NCBI GenBank assembly: GCA_947628175.1
Contig: CANQZA010000011.1
Span: 1 to 42,219 of the forward strand
DNA: 42,219 nt
Reading direction: 5' to 3'
Source: an uncultured Clostridia bacterium
GTDB taxonomy: Bacteria > Bacillota > Clostridia > Oscillospirales > Acutalibacteraceae
Positions 16,040-24,722 of this stretch are shown piece by piece (the stretch's first letter is position 1; each line of letters opens with the position of its first letter). Both the position numbers and the translations under genes were made by a program. The notes beneath the pieces were generated by a model. The model did not search any database. It was not told where the DNA came from and worked only from the letters and a program-made list of their open reading frames with translations.

Positions 16040-17524
16040 TCAGTCAGCAATTTTGCCGCAGTTTTTGAAAACATTTTCAAATCTGTTGAGACAATCGTCA
16101 ATCATCTCTTCCGTATAAGCGGCTGAAGTATAAAGACGGGAACCTGCAAGGGTTACGAGACCTTCCGCCATATAAGCTGCGCCCATATGCTGCATCTCTG
16201 TCTGACGGCGACCTGTTTCTTTGAGAACCATAGGAATCTGCCAAGGCTTCTTCCAGTTAATTCTGAAGTGCATTGTACCTACCGTATCAAGATGGCATAC
16301 GGAGCCCTGATTGAAGCATACAAAAGGAAGATCGTATTTTTTAATCAAAGATTTAAGACCTGCAACAAGTCTGTCGGCCATCTGACCTGCAACCTGACAG
16401 GCGTTTCTCTTCTCGATTTCACAAATTGCGGTATATCCGGCACAACATGAAATAGGCGTAGCAGCCATTGTACCGCCGCACATAGCCTTATGTATCTTCT
16501 TGCCCTCAGCCTTATCAAGACCGGCACCGAGATATTTCATAACCTCTCTGTGTCCGCCGATACCGCCCGCACCGGGATATCCGCCGGCAATAACCTTACC
16601 GAAAATTGTAATATCAGGATCAATACCGAAGTAGCCCTGAGCACCTGACATACCGATACGAAAGCCTGTTACAACTTCATCGCATACAAGCAGAGCGCCA
16701 TATTTACGGCAGAGAGCCTGAACACCCTTAGGGAAGTCCTTATCAACAGGGCGTGTACCGGATTCAGGTCCGATTGCCTCAATGAATACAGCGGCCGTGC
16801 CACCGCGGAACTTATTGATGATAAGCTTCTTTTCAAGAGACTTGAGATCATTAGGGAAAAATTCCTGTGTATGCTTAAACACAAAGAGAGGAACACCGTG
16901 TGACTGAAGATTAAGAGTACCGGGAACACGCATACCCCAAGCAAGCTGATCAGACCAACCGTGATAAGCGCCGCCCATCTTAATTATATTTTTATGTCCT
17001 GTTGCAAGGCGGGCAACACGAACAGCGCACATACAAGCCTCTGTACCGGAGCCAAGCATACGGAACATTTCTACGGAAGGAACGCTCTCACTTATTTTCT
17101 TGGCAAGCTTATACTCATACTCGTGAAAAAGACCTGTTGAAGGACCACAGTCATCAAGAAGCTCCTTAACTTTTTCTCGTACAACATCATCGTTTGAGCC
17201 GAGGATTGTAGGACCGCCTGCCTGAAGGAAATCATAATATTCATTTCCGTCAATATCGTAAAGTTTTGCGCCCTTTGCCTTTGTCATTACGATTGGGAAA
17301 GGATAGTTGAAAGCCAGATTATGCTGAACGCCGCCCGGAATTACTTCCTTGGCCTCTGTAATCATAGCCTTTGACTTTGCGCACTTCTTTTCAAAGTACT
17401 CTTCTTCGTACTTTTTAAGAACATCAGGTTTGATTGAATAAATCGGTTTTTTGATGAGAGCGTCAAGCTGAGCTGTAACTGCCGCTGCATCAAGATACTC
17501 AGATATTGAAAATCTTGTATCCAT
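16040..17524 (-). CDS. Class III (glutamate-1-semialdehyde aminomutase-like) aminotransferase
   Basis: A 494-residue PLP enzyme. The PLP lysine is Lys310 in DITIFGKVIAGG and the cofactor-binding Asp282 is in LLVCDEVVTGFRIG. The GSGTEACMCAVRVAR block near 158-171 and the GAYHGWSDQ block are family marks. It is closest in style to HemL-like enzymes, but the usual length of HemL is ~430. Here it has an N-terminal extension of about 55 residues, and a sugar-pathway context rather than heme genes, so a real HemL role is unlikely. It is first in a two-gene unit with the aldolase. A ribosome binding site AAGGGGG lies ten bases upstream. Probable role: transamination of an amino-polyol or aminosugar intermediate. 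Confidence 0.87.
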   Translation of the reverse strand: MDTRFSISEYLDAAAVTAQLDALIKKPIYSIKPDVLKKYEEEYFEKKCAKSKAMITEAKEVIPGGVQHNLAFNYPFPIVMTKAKGAKLYDIDGNEYYDFLQAGGPTILGSNDDVVREKVKELLDDCGPSTGLFHEYEYKLAKKISESVPSVEMFRMLGSGTEACMCAVRVARLATGHKNIIKMGGAYHGWSDQLAWGMRVPGTLNLQSHGVPLFVFKHTQEFFPNDLKSLEKKLIINKFRGGTAAVFIEAIGPESGTRPVDKDFPKGVQALCRKYGALLVCDEVVTGFRIGMSGAQGYFGIDPDITIFGKVIAGGYPGAGGIGGHREVMKYLGAGLDKAEGKKIHKAMCGGTMAATPISCCAGYTAICEIEKRNACQVAGQMADRLVAGLKSLIKKYDLPFVCFNQGSVCHLDTVGTMHFRINWKKPWQIPMVLKETGRRQTEMQHMGAAYMAEGLVTLAGSRLYTSAAYTEEMIDDCLNRFENVFKNCGKIAD

Positions 17525-17551
17525 TTTTTAATATCCCCCTTTAAATATTGT

Positions 17552-17595
17552 TGTGAGTGACTGCTCACCCTTTGCGTATAAGGGTAAAAGCTCAC
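17552..17595 (-). other. Structured 5' leader of the aminotransferase mRNA
   Basis: In the ~80-base leader, CCCTT/AAGGG arms (17568-17584 region) form an inner hairpin. GTGAG (17595-17591 on the minus strand) can pair with CTCAC (17557-17553), while an alternative GTGAG/CTCAC hairpin (17568-17553) competes with it. This allows two exclusive folds. No known riboswitch class was recognised. Confidence 0.4.
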
Positions 17596-17610
17596 ATAAT
17601 TTACAAATTC

Positions 17611-17638
17611 AGTATATCACTTTTTAACAATTTGTCAA
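17611..17638 (-). promoter_or_regulatory. SigA-type promoter of the aminotransferase-aldolase unit
   Basis: Minus strand: -35 TTGACA (17638-17633), 16-base spacer ending TGA, -10 TATACT (17616-17611) with an extended TG. Transcription would start near 17604. Confidence 0.75.
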
Positions 17639-17730
17639 ATGAAAACATAATAAATTTTATCTATATTTGTTGCAAATGCATTAAAATGATGTTAGTATAT
17701 TTATAAAAGGCGCACTAAAACCGAGGGAGA

Positions 17731-17780
17731 TTTGTAAATAATGCACAAACGATTGTCGCATTTTTGTGCATTGTTACAAA
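17731..17780. promoter_or_regulatory. Paired TetR-type operator sites
   Basis: Two sites of the form TTTGT-N8/9-ACAAA: TTTGTAAATAATGCACAAA (17731-17749) and TTTGTGCATTGTTACAAA (17763-17780). Each is a partial palindrome, and the two are inverted copies of one another, differing only at an AT/C step. They end ten bases before the tetR ATG, so autoregulation is likely; control of the divergent genes is possible. Confidence 0.65.
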
Positions 17781-17790
17781 ATTTAAAAAA

Positions 17791-18459
17791 ATGGCAAAAA
17801 AACATTATTATAAAGATGCTTTTGAAAGAGCCTCCAAGGAACGCAAAGAAAAAATACTTGAAGTCGGTATCGAGGAATTTTCATCAAAGGGATATGAAAA
17901 CGCAAATATAAATGTGATAGCTAAAAATTCAGGTATATCCATTGGGCTGATGTACAAATACTTTTCCACAAAAGAAGATTTATTTATAACCTGCCTCAAC
18001 CATGGCATGGAAATACTCGAGCAGGCGCTGTATGACATAATGCAAAGTGATGACAAGTTGCTGGTCAAAGCCGAAAAGCTGATACGCACAACCTGCATAC
18101 ATTCCAAAAAAAATTCGCACTATATAAAAATGTATAACGAAATCACGGCCGAAAAAAGCTTTGATAAAAGAACAAGGGAAATTGTTGAACAGATTGAAAG
18201 CAGACGAAGTTCAATGTACATCACCTCTATTACACAGGCATTTGAGAAGGGAGATGTTCGCTCAGACCTAAATCCCAAGTTTTTTGCTTTTTTTCTTGAC
18301 AATCTTCTCACGCCTCTCCAATTTTCATTTACATGCGACTATTATAAGGAGCGTTTCAGAGTCTATACAGGTATAGATGTAAACGAAATGGACGATGAAC
18401 AAATTGTTGAGCAGCTTCTTAAATTCATTGAATCTGCATTTACATTTGAAAAGAAATAA
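17791..18459 (+). CDS. TetR/AcrR family transcriptional regulator
   Basis: A 222-residue repressor-type protein. The N-terminal helix-turn-helix (residues ~15-60) carries the signature EKILEVGIEEFSSKGYENAN followed by VIAKNSGISIGLMYKYFSTKEDLF. The C-terminal ligand domain has no close match I know. The ATG at 17791 is used; it lacks a clear Shine-Dalgarno sequence, and a TTG at 17764 in the same frame lies inside the operator. It is followed 24 bases later by the FGGY kinase and is divergent from the aminotransferase, so it most likely controls the whole cluster in response to its substrate or phosphorylated product. Confidence 0.9.
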   Translation: MAKKHYYKDAFERASKERKEKILEVGIEEFSSKGYENANINVIAKNSGISIGLMYKYFSTKEDLFITCLNHGMEILEQALYDIMQSDDKLLVKAEKLIRTTCIHSKKNSHYIKMYNEITAEKSFDKRTREIVEQIESRRSSMYITSITQAFEKGDVRSDLNPKFFAFFLDNLLTPLQFSFTCDYYKERFRVYTGIDVNEMDDEQIVEQLLKFIESAFTFEKK

Positions 18460-18483
18460 AATATTTGATATCGGAGGATAAAT

Positions 18484-20094
18484 ATGAGCAAGTATGTAAT
18501 CACTTATGACATTGGTACAACGGGAATTAAAACCTGTCTTATCCATATTGATAAGACAATGAAAATTCTCAGTTCCGCAACTGCCGGCTACAATCTTTAT
18601 GTCGATGATGAAACAGGCGTAAAGGGAGGAGCCGAGCAAAGCGAAGACGAATGGTGGGAAGCAATGTGCCTGACAACAAAATCTGTTTTCAACCAGTTTA
18701 CCGATGTTAAACCGGAACAGATTGAAGGAATCAGTTTCTGCTCACAGATGCAGGGTCTTGTTCTTGTTGACAAAGAAGGTAATTGCGTACGCAGACCTAT
18801 GAGCTATATGGATCAGCGTGCAAGGGACGAGCTCAAAAAGGGAATTGCCCATGGGGTTCAGATTGCAGGAGCAGAGGTCACCAAACTTCTAAAATATCTC
18901 AAGTATACAGGTGCCGTTTCCTCTTCTGTAAAAGATCCGATATGGAAATATAAGTGGGTTGAGGCACATGAACCCGAAAACTTTAAAAGGGTCTATAAAT
19001 GGCTTGATGTCAAGGAATATCTCATCTGCCGCGCCAGCGGTGAATTTGTAATGACAACCGACTCCGCATTTGCAACATTGCTCTATGACACAAGAAAAGG
19101 TCACGAGGGTTGGTGCAAACCTATATGCGATATGGTCGGAATTAATATGGAACACCTTCCTCCGATTAAAAAATGCACCGAAAAAGTTGGCGAAGTGACG
19201 GAAAAAGCCTCAGCCCAGCTCGGCCTTGCGCCGGGAACACCTGTCTACGGCGGCGGCGGAGACGCGTCTTTGATCGGCGTAGGAGCCGGTTCTGTTAAGG
19301 TCGGCGATACACACATTTACTCAGGAACCTCCGGCTGGGTAGGAACAGTATGCGCAGAGCAGACGGTTGACGCAGGCGCAATGATGGCGGCTATTGTGGG
19401 CGCAGATCCGTATTCATACAATTATTTCGGCGAGCTTGAAACATCAAACAAATGCGTTGAATGGGTTAAAAATCACCTCGCCCTCGATGATATAGGCGTA
19501 TTTTTAAGCAACAAAGAAATAAGCGACAGCTTTGAAAGACAAGCACTAAATCTCTATGACTACATGGAAGAAACAATTGCTCAGATCCCTGCCGGTTCCG
19601 GTGGAACAATCTTTACCCCATGGCTTCACGGCAACAGATGTCCGTTTGAGGATCCCAACGCGTCAGGCATGTTTTTCAACATTAAAATTGACACCGGAAA
19701 GACAGAGCTGATCCGTTCGGTAGTAGAGGGTATCTGTTTTCATATGCGCTGGATGCTTGAAAGGCAGGAGAAAAAGGTGAAGACATCATCTACCGTACGC
19801 TTTTGCGGCGGCGGTGCTTTAGGCGCAGTTACATGCCAAATACTTGCGGATATTCTTCAGAGAAATGTTGAGGTTGTTGAATCACCGCAGAATGTAGGCG
19901 CTGTAGGGGCTGCCGCCTGTATTGCAGTAGGCATGGGACTTATTCCGTCCATGCAGGATGTAAAAAGCCTGATTCCCGCAAAAATTACATATTTTCCGAA
20001 TAAACAAAATAAAGAAGTATATGACAGAAATTACAGGGTATTCCAGAATTTGTACAGATGCAATAAGGAAAATTTTGCAATTCTAAACGGATGA
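18484..20094 (+). CDS. FGGY family carbohydrate kinase (xylulokinase-like)
   Basis: A 536-residue sugar kinase of the FGGY family, which phosphorylates pentuloses, hexuloses, polyols or related compounds with ATP. The N-terminal ATPase loop YDIGTTGIKTCL (residues ~8-20), the FCSQMQGLVLVD block, the GGGGDASLIGVGAGS phosphate-2 region near 258, and the C-terminal FCGGGALGAVTCQILAD near 438 are all visible. Compared with XylB (~484 residues) it is longer. GGAGG sits seven bases before the ATG. It is cotranscribed with tetR. The presence of a class II aldolase in the same cluster supports a kinase-then-aldolase scheme; the substrate is not readable. Confidence 0.9.
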   Translation: MSKYVITYDIGTTGIKTCLIHIDKTMKILSSATAGYNLYVDDETGVKGGAEQSEDEWWEAMCLTTKSVFNQFTDVKPEQIEGISFCSQMQGLVLVDKEGNCVRRPMSYMDQRARDELKKGIAHGVQIAGAEVTKLLKYLKYTGAVSSSVKDPIWKYKWVEAHEPENFKRVYKWLDVKEYLICRASGEFVMTTDSAFATLLYDTRKGHEGWCKPICDMVGINMEHLPPIKKCTEKVGEVTEKASAQLGLAPGTPVYGGGGDASLIGVGAGSVKVGDTHIYSGTSGWVGTVCAEQTVDAGAMMAAIVGADPYSYNYFGELETSNKCVEWVKNHLALDDIGVFLSNKEISDSFERQALNLYDYMEETIAQIPAGSGGTIFTPWLHGNRCPFEDPNASGMFFNIKIDTGKTELIRSVVEGICFHMRWMLERQEKKVKTSSTVRFCGGGALGAVTCQILADILQRNVEVVESPQNVGAVGAAACIAVGMGLIPSMQDVKSLIPAKITYFPNKQNKEVYDRNYRVFQNLYRCNKENFAILNG

Positions 20095-20109
20095 TAAAGA
20101 ATAAAAAAG

Positions 20110-20144
20110 CTGCCGCAAAGCGTGTACTCTGCGGCAGTTTTTTT
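20110..20144. terminator. Bidirectional terminator after the FGGY kinase
   Basis: Stem CTGCCGCA (20110-20117) / TGCGGCAG (20130-20137) followed by seven T on the plus strand. On the minus strand it is followed by CTTTTTTATT, so it can act in both directions. Confidence 0.85.
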
Positions 20145-20154
20145 ACGCAAATTT

Positions 20155-20184
20155 AACGCCCGAAGCTTTAGGCTTTCGGGCGTT
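20155..20184 (-). terminator. Hairpin after the PFOR gene
   Basis: Perfect 10-bp outer stem AACGCCCGAA (20155-20164) / TTCGGGCGTT (20175-20184), extended by GC pairs. Only a weak T-tract follows on the minus strand, so it probably acts together with the next hairpin at 20110-20144. Confidence 0.6.
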
Positions 20185-20211
20185 ATGATTTGTTTAGTTT
20201 AAGATTGAATT

Positions 20212-23200
20212 TTATTTTGTATCGGGAGCATAATAATCAACAAGCTTTGTGAGCTTATTATACTTCTCGATTGAATTATCCGCAGCGATAGCAAAGAGTT
20301 CTTCAGCCTTGCCCGGGAATGATCTCTTGAGAGACGAATATCTTGTTTCGCCCTCAATGAATTCAACATAGTCGGCAGTAGGCGCTTTGCTGTCGAGTGA
20401 GAAAGGATTTTTGCCTTCCTTTACAAGATCGGGATTAAATCTGAACAGATTCCAGTAACCTGCCGCAACAGCCTTCTTCTGCTCTGTCTGGTTAAACGGC
20501 ATCTTGATACCGTGGTTGATACAAGGAGCATAGCAGATAATGATTGAAGGTCCGTTATATGCTGCCGCTTCCTGGAAAGCTTTCAGACACTGAGAAGCGT
20601 TAGCACCCATTGCAACCTGTGCTACATATACATAGCCGTAACTCATGGCAATCTGTGCAAGATCCTTCTTCTTAACGACCTTACCTGATGCCGCGAACTT
20701 GGCAACGGCACCTGTAGGAGTTGCCTTTGAGGCCTGACCGCCTGTGTTTGAGTAAACTTCTGTGTCAAATACTACGATATTTACATTTTCGTTAGAAGCA
20801 ATTACATGATCAAGACCGCCGAAACCGATATCGTATGCCCAGCCGTCACCACCGAAGATGAACTGATATTTTTTGGCAGCGTAATCCGCATCTTTGAGAA
20901 AATCATCGGCAGCAGCCTTAGCGTCGCCGTCAAGTGATGCTTCTTTAAGAGCTGCAATAAGAGCGTCAGCGGCATCCGTATTGGTCTGCGCATCCTCATA
21001 TGTGTCAAGCCATGCCTTTGCTTTGTCGGCAACAGGAGAATCAAGAAGAACTTCAGCATCAGCCGCAAGTCTTTCACGAATCTGCTTCTGAGCGAGAAGC
21101 ATACCGTAGCCGAACTCTGCATTATCCTCAAACAGTGAGTTTGACCATGCGGGACCATGACCCTTCTTATCAACAGTGTAAGGTGTTGAAGGTGCGGAGC
21201 CGCCCCAAATTGACGAACAGCCTGTTGCGTTTGCAATATACATCTTATCACCGAAAAGCTGTGTGGCAAGTTTAGCATAAGGTGTTTCGCCGCAACCTGC
21301 GCATGCGCCTGAAAATTCAAGATAAGGCTTTCTGAACTGAACGCCGATTGTGTTGTTTGTGAGCGTTTCAGGCTTTGCGTCAATATCAACAAGTGCATTG
21401 AACGCGGTCTGTGAATCCAACTGTGAAGCAATAGGCTTCATTATGAGTGATTTTGTAGGACATACATTTGCACATGAGCCGCAGCCGGTACAGTCAAGCG
21501 TTGAAATAATAAGCGAAAACTTATAAGGCGTTCTCTTGTGATCTACCATCTTTGCAGACTCAGGTGCGTTTGCAGCCTCATCAGCATTGAGACATACAGG
21601 TCTGATTACAGCGTGCGGGCAGACCATTGAGCACAGATTACACTGGGCGCATGAAGCCGGATCCCACTCAGGAACCGTAATGGCAATACCTCTCTTTTCA
21701 AAAGCTGCCGAGCCCTGCGGATATACACCGTCAGCACAGTCAACAAAGGATGAAACAGGGAGATCGTCACCATGAAGTCTTCCTACAGGATCAAGAATTT
21801 CCTTTACAAACTTCTTCATCTCAGGACGCTCTGTTTTAACTACAAGCTCTGAAGGTTCATCAACAGCATCTTTCCATGAAGCAGGAACATCTATCTTGAC
21901 AAGCTCCTTTGAACCTCTGTCGATACCTGCATGGTTAGCATTGACAATAGCCTCACCCTTCTTTGAGAACTTCTTTACAACTGCTGCCTTCATAAGCTCA
22001 ATAGCCTTTTCTACAGGAAGAATATTTGAAATGGTAAAGAAAGCAGACTGCAGAATAGTTGAAGCCCTGCCGGGAAGTCCTACCTCTTCGGCAATTTTGA
22101 TACCGTTAATTGTATAGAACTGGATATTGTTTTCTGCTATGTATCTCTTCATTGCAGCAGGAAGCTGTTTATCAAGCTCCTCAGGCGTCCAGATACAGTT
22201 AAGAAGAAAAGTACCGCCCGGAACGATATCCTGAACCATATCGTATTTTGTAACATATGAAGGATTGTGACAAGCAACAAAATTTGCCTTATTGATTAAG
22301 TATGTGGATGTAATCGGTGATGTACCGAAACGAAGGTGAGATACTGTTATGCCGCCAGACTTCTTTGAATCATAGAAGAAATAACCCTGAGCGTACATAT
22401 CTGTATTATCACCGATAATCTTGATTGAATCTTTATTGGCACCTACAGTACCATCAGAACCGAGTCCCCAAAACTTACATGAGGTCGTGCCTGCAGGTGT
22501 TGTATCAGGCGCTTCCGTTACATCAAGTGAAAGTGCTGTAACATCATCGTGAATGGAAAGAGTAAATTCAGTTTTAGGCTCTTGAGCCGCCATATTGTTG
22601 TATACGGAAATAATATGAGCGGGAAGTGTGTCCTTTGAACCGAGGCCATAGCGTCCGCCGTATACCGGCACAGATTCAAACTTTGTTCCCTTTAACGCCG
22701 CAACAACATCCAGATAAAGCGGCTCACCGAGAGAACCGGGTTCCTTGGTTCTGTCAATAACCGAAATTGTTTTAACAGAATCGGGAATAACATCAATAAG
22801 ATGCTTAACCGAGAACGGTCTGTAAAGATGTACCTTAATCATACCAACTTTTTCACCGCGCGCATTAAGGTAATCAACCGTTTCCTGAATCGTATCGCAT
22901 ACAGAACCCATGGCAACGAGTACACGCTGTGCATCTTCAGCTCCGTAATAATTGAAAAGCTTGTAGTCCGTACCGAGCTTTTCGTTAACTCTGTTCATAT
23001 ATTCCTCTGTAGTTGCAACTGCATCGTTATAATACTTGTTGCAGGCCTCACGGTGCTGGAAGAAAATATCGCTGTTTTCAGCGGAGCCGCGAAGAACAGG
23101 TCTTTCAGGATTCAGCGCACGGGCACGAAATGCCTGAACATCATCCATATCAACCATGGATTTGAGCTCGTCATAATCCCATACCTCAATCTTCTGAACT

Positions 23201-23736
23201 TCATGCGATGTACGGAAACCGTCAAAGAAATGAAGGAAAGGAACTCTGCTTTTGAGCGTTGAGAGATGTGCAACCGCACCGAGGTCCATAACCTCCTGAA
23301 CATTTGCAGAGCAGAGCATAGCATAACCTGTCTGGCGGCATGCCATTACATCTGAATGATCGCCGAAAATATTGAGAGCGTGTGTTGAAACGCAGCGCGC
23401 TGATACATGAATAACTGACGGAATCAACTCGCCGGCAATCTTATACATATTCGGTATCATAAGAAGCAGGCCCTGTGATGCAGTATAAGTTGTTGTAAGT
23501 GCACCGGCTGAAAGCGAACCGTGAACAGCACCGGCAGCACCGGCCTCGGATTCCATTTCAGCAACCTTAACAGTTTGACCGAAAATGTTTTTTACTCCCC
23601 TTGCTGCCATAGCATCTGTTTCCTCAGCCATGTTTGAAGAAGGAGTAATAGGATAAATTGCGGCAACCTCTGTGAACGCATAACTTACATGCGCAGCAGC
23701 ACTGTTACCGTCCATAGTCTTCTTTTTTCTTGCCAT
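20212..23736 (-). CDS. nifJ: Pyruvate:ferredoxin (flavodoxin) oxidoreductase
   Basis: A 1174-residue single-chain PFOR, converting pyruvate and CoA to acetyl-CoA, CO2 and reduced ferredoxin, the central step of clostridial fermentation. The N-terminal KTMDGNSAAAHVSYAFTEVA and YPITPSSNMAE motifs, two [4Fe-4S] clusters (CAQCNLCSMVCP and CTGCGSCANVCP, in the ~690-760 region), a further cysteine motif CAGCGETPYAKL, and the thiamine diphosphate motif GGDGWAYDIGFGGLDH are intact. Full length for the family. AGGAGG lies eight bases before the ATG. It is monocistronic, with its own promoter and terminators. Confidence 0.98.
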   Translation of the reverse strand: MARKKKTMDGNSAAAHVSYAFTEVAAIYPITPSSNMAEETDAMAARGVKNIFGQTVKVAEMESEAGAAGAVHGSLSAGALTTTYTASQGLLLMIPNMYKIAGELIPSVIHVSARCVSTHALNIFGDHSDVMACRQTGYAMLCSANVQEVMDLGAVAHLSTLKSRVPFLHFFDGFRTSHEVQKIEVWDYDELKSMVDMDDVQAFRARALNPERPVLRGSAENSDIFFQHREACNKYYNDAVATTEEYMNRVNEKLGTDYKLFNYYGAEDAQRVLVAMGSVCDTIQETVDYLNARGEKVGMIKVHLYRPFSVKHLIDVIPDSVKTISVIDRTKEPGSLGEPLYLDVVAALKGTKFESVPVYGGRYGLGSKDTLPAHIISVYNNMAAQEPKTEFTLSIHDDVTALSLDVTEAPDTTPAGTTSCKFWGLGSDGTVGANKDSIKIIGDNTDMYAQGYFFYDSKKSGGITVSHLRFGTSPITSTYLINKANFVACHNPSYVTKYDMVQDIVPGGTFLLNCIWTPEELDKQLPAAMKRYIAENNIQFYTINGIKIAEEVGLPGRASTILQSAFFTISNILPVEKAIELMKAAVVKKFSKKGEAIVNANHAGIDRGSKELVKIDVPASWKDAVDEPSELVVKTERPEMKKFVKEILDPVGRLHGDDLPVSSFVDCADGVYPQGSAAFEKRGIAITVPEWDPASCAQCNLCSMVCPHAVIRPVCLNADEAANAPESAKMVDHKRTPYKFSLIISTLDCTGCGSCANVCPTKSLIMKPIASQLDSQTAFNALVDIDAKPETLTNNTIGVQFRKPYLEFSGACAGCGETPYAKLATQLFGDKMYIANATGCSSIWGGSAPSTPYTVDKKGHGPAWSNSLFEDNAEFGYGMLLAQKQIRERLAADAEVLLDSPVADKAKAWLDTYEDAQTNTDAADALIAALKEASLDGDAKAAADDFLKDADYAAKKYQFIFGGDGWAYDIGFGGLDHVIASNENVNIVVFDTEVYSNTGGQASKATPTGAVAKFAASGKVVKKKDLAQIAMSYGYVYVAQVAMGANASQCLKAFQEAAAYNGPSIIICYAPCINHGIKMPFNQTEQKKAVAAGYWNLFRFNPDLVKEGKNPFSLDSKAPTADYVEFIEGETRYSSLKRSFPGKAEELFAIAADNSIEKYNKLTKLVDYYAPDTK

Positions 23737-23822
23737 TGGAACTTCCTCCTAAATGTCTAATATAATAAATTATTAATTAAGTTAATATGAGGATTTATAT
23801 ACAATACCCCATAACCTTGACA

Positions 23823-23851
23823 ATTATAGCACTAACCTATTATAAATTCAA
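23823..23851 (-). promoter_or_regulatory. SigA-type promoter of PFOR
   Basis: Minus strand: -35 TTGAAT (23851-23846), 17-base spacer, -10 TATAAT (23828-23823). It leaves a leader of about 80 AT-rich bases before the AGGAGG. Confidence 0.75.
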
Positions 23852-23904
23852 TGATAAATTAAAAAAAATAAAAAAGTTTTGCCTGAGCAATTAAAATAAA
23901 CAGA

Positions 23905-23932
23905 CAGGGTATCGGTTTTTGCCCATACCCTG
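23905..23932 (-). terminator. Terminator after the Ser/Thr/Lys-rich lipoprotein gene
   Basis: Perfect 8-bp stem CAGGGTAT (23905-23912) / ATACCCTG (23925-23932) with a 12-base loop, followed on the minus strand by TCTGTTTATTTT. Confidence 0.75.
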
Positions 23933-23949
23933 CCTTATAACATAACCCG

Positions 23950-24711
23950 TCAATCGTCAATACCGTTCATCACTTCTATTCCGGTGACAGGTGAAATGGT
24001 TATCTCCTGATCCACATCCGAGGCAGGTACGACAGCCGTATTTGCCGTAAGATCAGCTCCTGCCATTTTTACAATAATTTCAACATCACCTTTAATTTTT
24101 TCTATTGTGTATGTCTTAACGGTTTTTCCGTCAAAGATAATGTTCTCCTCATCAAAGGACTTATATTTTTTATCACCCACAACCCTGTACGAAACGGTAA
24201 TAACGCTCTCTTTATCTGTATAATACGGAATCCGGACATTGAGTTTTATGTTGCGCCTCTTTGACTTAGTGGTCGTCTCAGTCGGCTTTTCCTCTACATT
24301 AGTTTTCCCGGTATTACCGTTCTCTTTTCCGGTGGTTGCTTTTTTTGTTGTTTTTTCTTTCTGCGTTTTATCATTTTTGCTGTTTCCGGCTGAGGTGTCA
24401 CTGCCTTTTGAAACTTTATTACTTTTGTCGATGTTAGATTTCTTTGATGTCGCATTTCCGGACGATCCCGAGGTTTTAACTGTAATATCCTGTGCCTTTG
24501 TAGAATTCTTTTCAACAGAAGAGGTCACGGCAGAACCGCTTTTATCCGTTACGATTTCCGTGATATTCTTTCCCGAAGCGTCTGTCACTGTTTCACCGTT
24601 TTCGTCAGTTACGGGACTTGTAACAACAACATCAACATATTCCTTTGATGAGCAGGCACTCAGTGCAAATATAATACAGACTGCCGTAAATAGAATTAAA
24701 AATTTTTTCAT
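23950..24711 (-). CDS. Lipoprotein with low-complexity linker, function unknown
   Basis: A 253-residue lipoprotein. The signal is MKKFLILFTAVCIIFALSAC, with lipobox LSAC and the lipidated Cys at residue 20. After that come a segment with paired repeats (VTDENGETVTDASGKNITEI, then VTDKSGSAVTSS), a Lys/Ser/Thr/Asn-rich disordered linker (~70-150) and a folded C-terminal domain (~152-253) with beta-strands (IKLNVRIPYYTDKESVITVS, KTYTIEKIKGDVEIIVKM) resembling an immunoglobulin-like or TQXA-type sandwich. The family is not recognised. It starts 11 bases after nadE; its AGGAGG overlaps the nadE stop region, so the two are coupled. Confidence 0.8.
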   Translation of the reverse strand: MKKFLILFTAVCIIFALSACSSKEYVDVVVTSPVTDENGETVTDASGKNITEIVTDKSGSAVTSSVEKNSTKAQDITVKTSGSSGNATSKKSNIDKSNKVSKGSDTSAGNSKNDKTQKEKTTKKATTGKENGNTGKTNVEEKPTETTTKSKRRNIKLNVRIPYYTDKESVITVSYRVVGDKKYKSFDEENIIFDGKTVKTYTIEKIKGDVEIIVKMAGADLTANTAVVPASDVDQEITISPVTGIEVMNGIDD

Positions 24712-24722
24712 TTTTATTCCTC

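Noticed and set aside
16040-17524. True HemL (heme synthesis) identity of the aminotransferase
   Set aside because: It has an N-terminal extension and sits with sugar genes; no other heme gene is near.
20802-21431. Long frames inside the PFOR gene in another frame on the same strand
   Set aside because: Composition is not protein-like and PFOR covers the region fully.
23737-23816. Riboswitch in the PFOR leader
   Set aside because: The leader is AT-rich with no clear stem structure.
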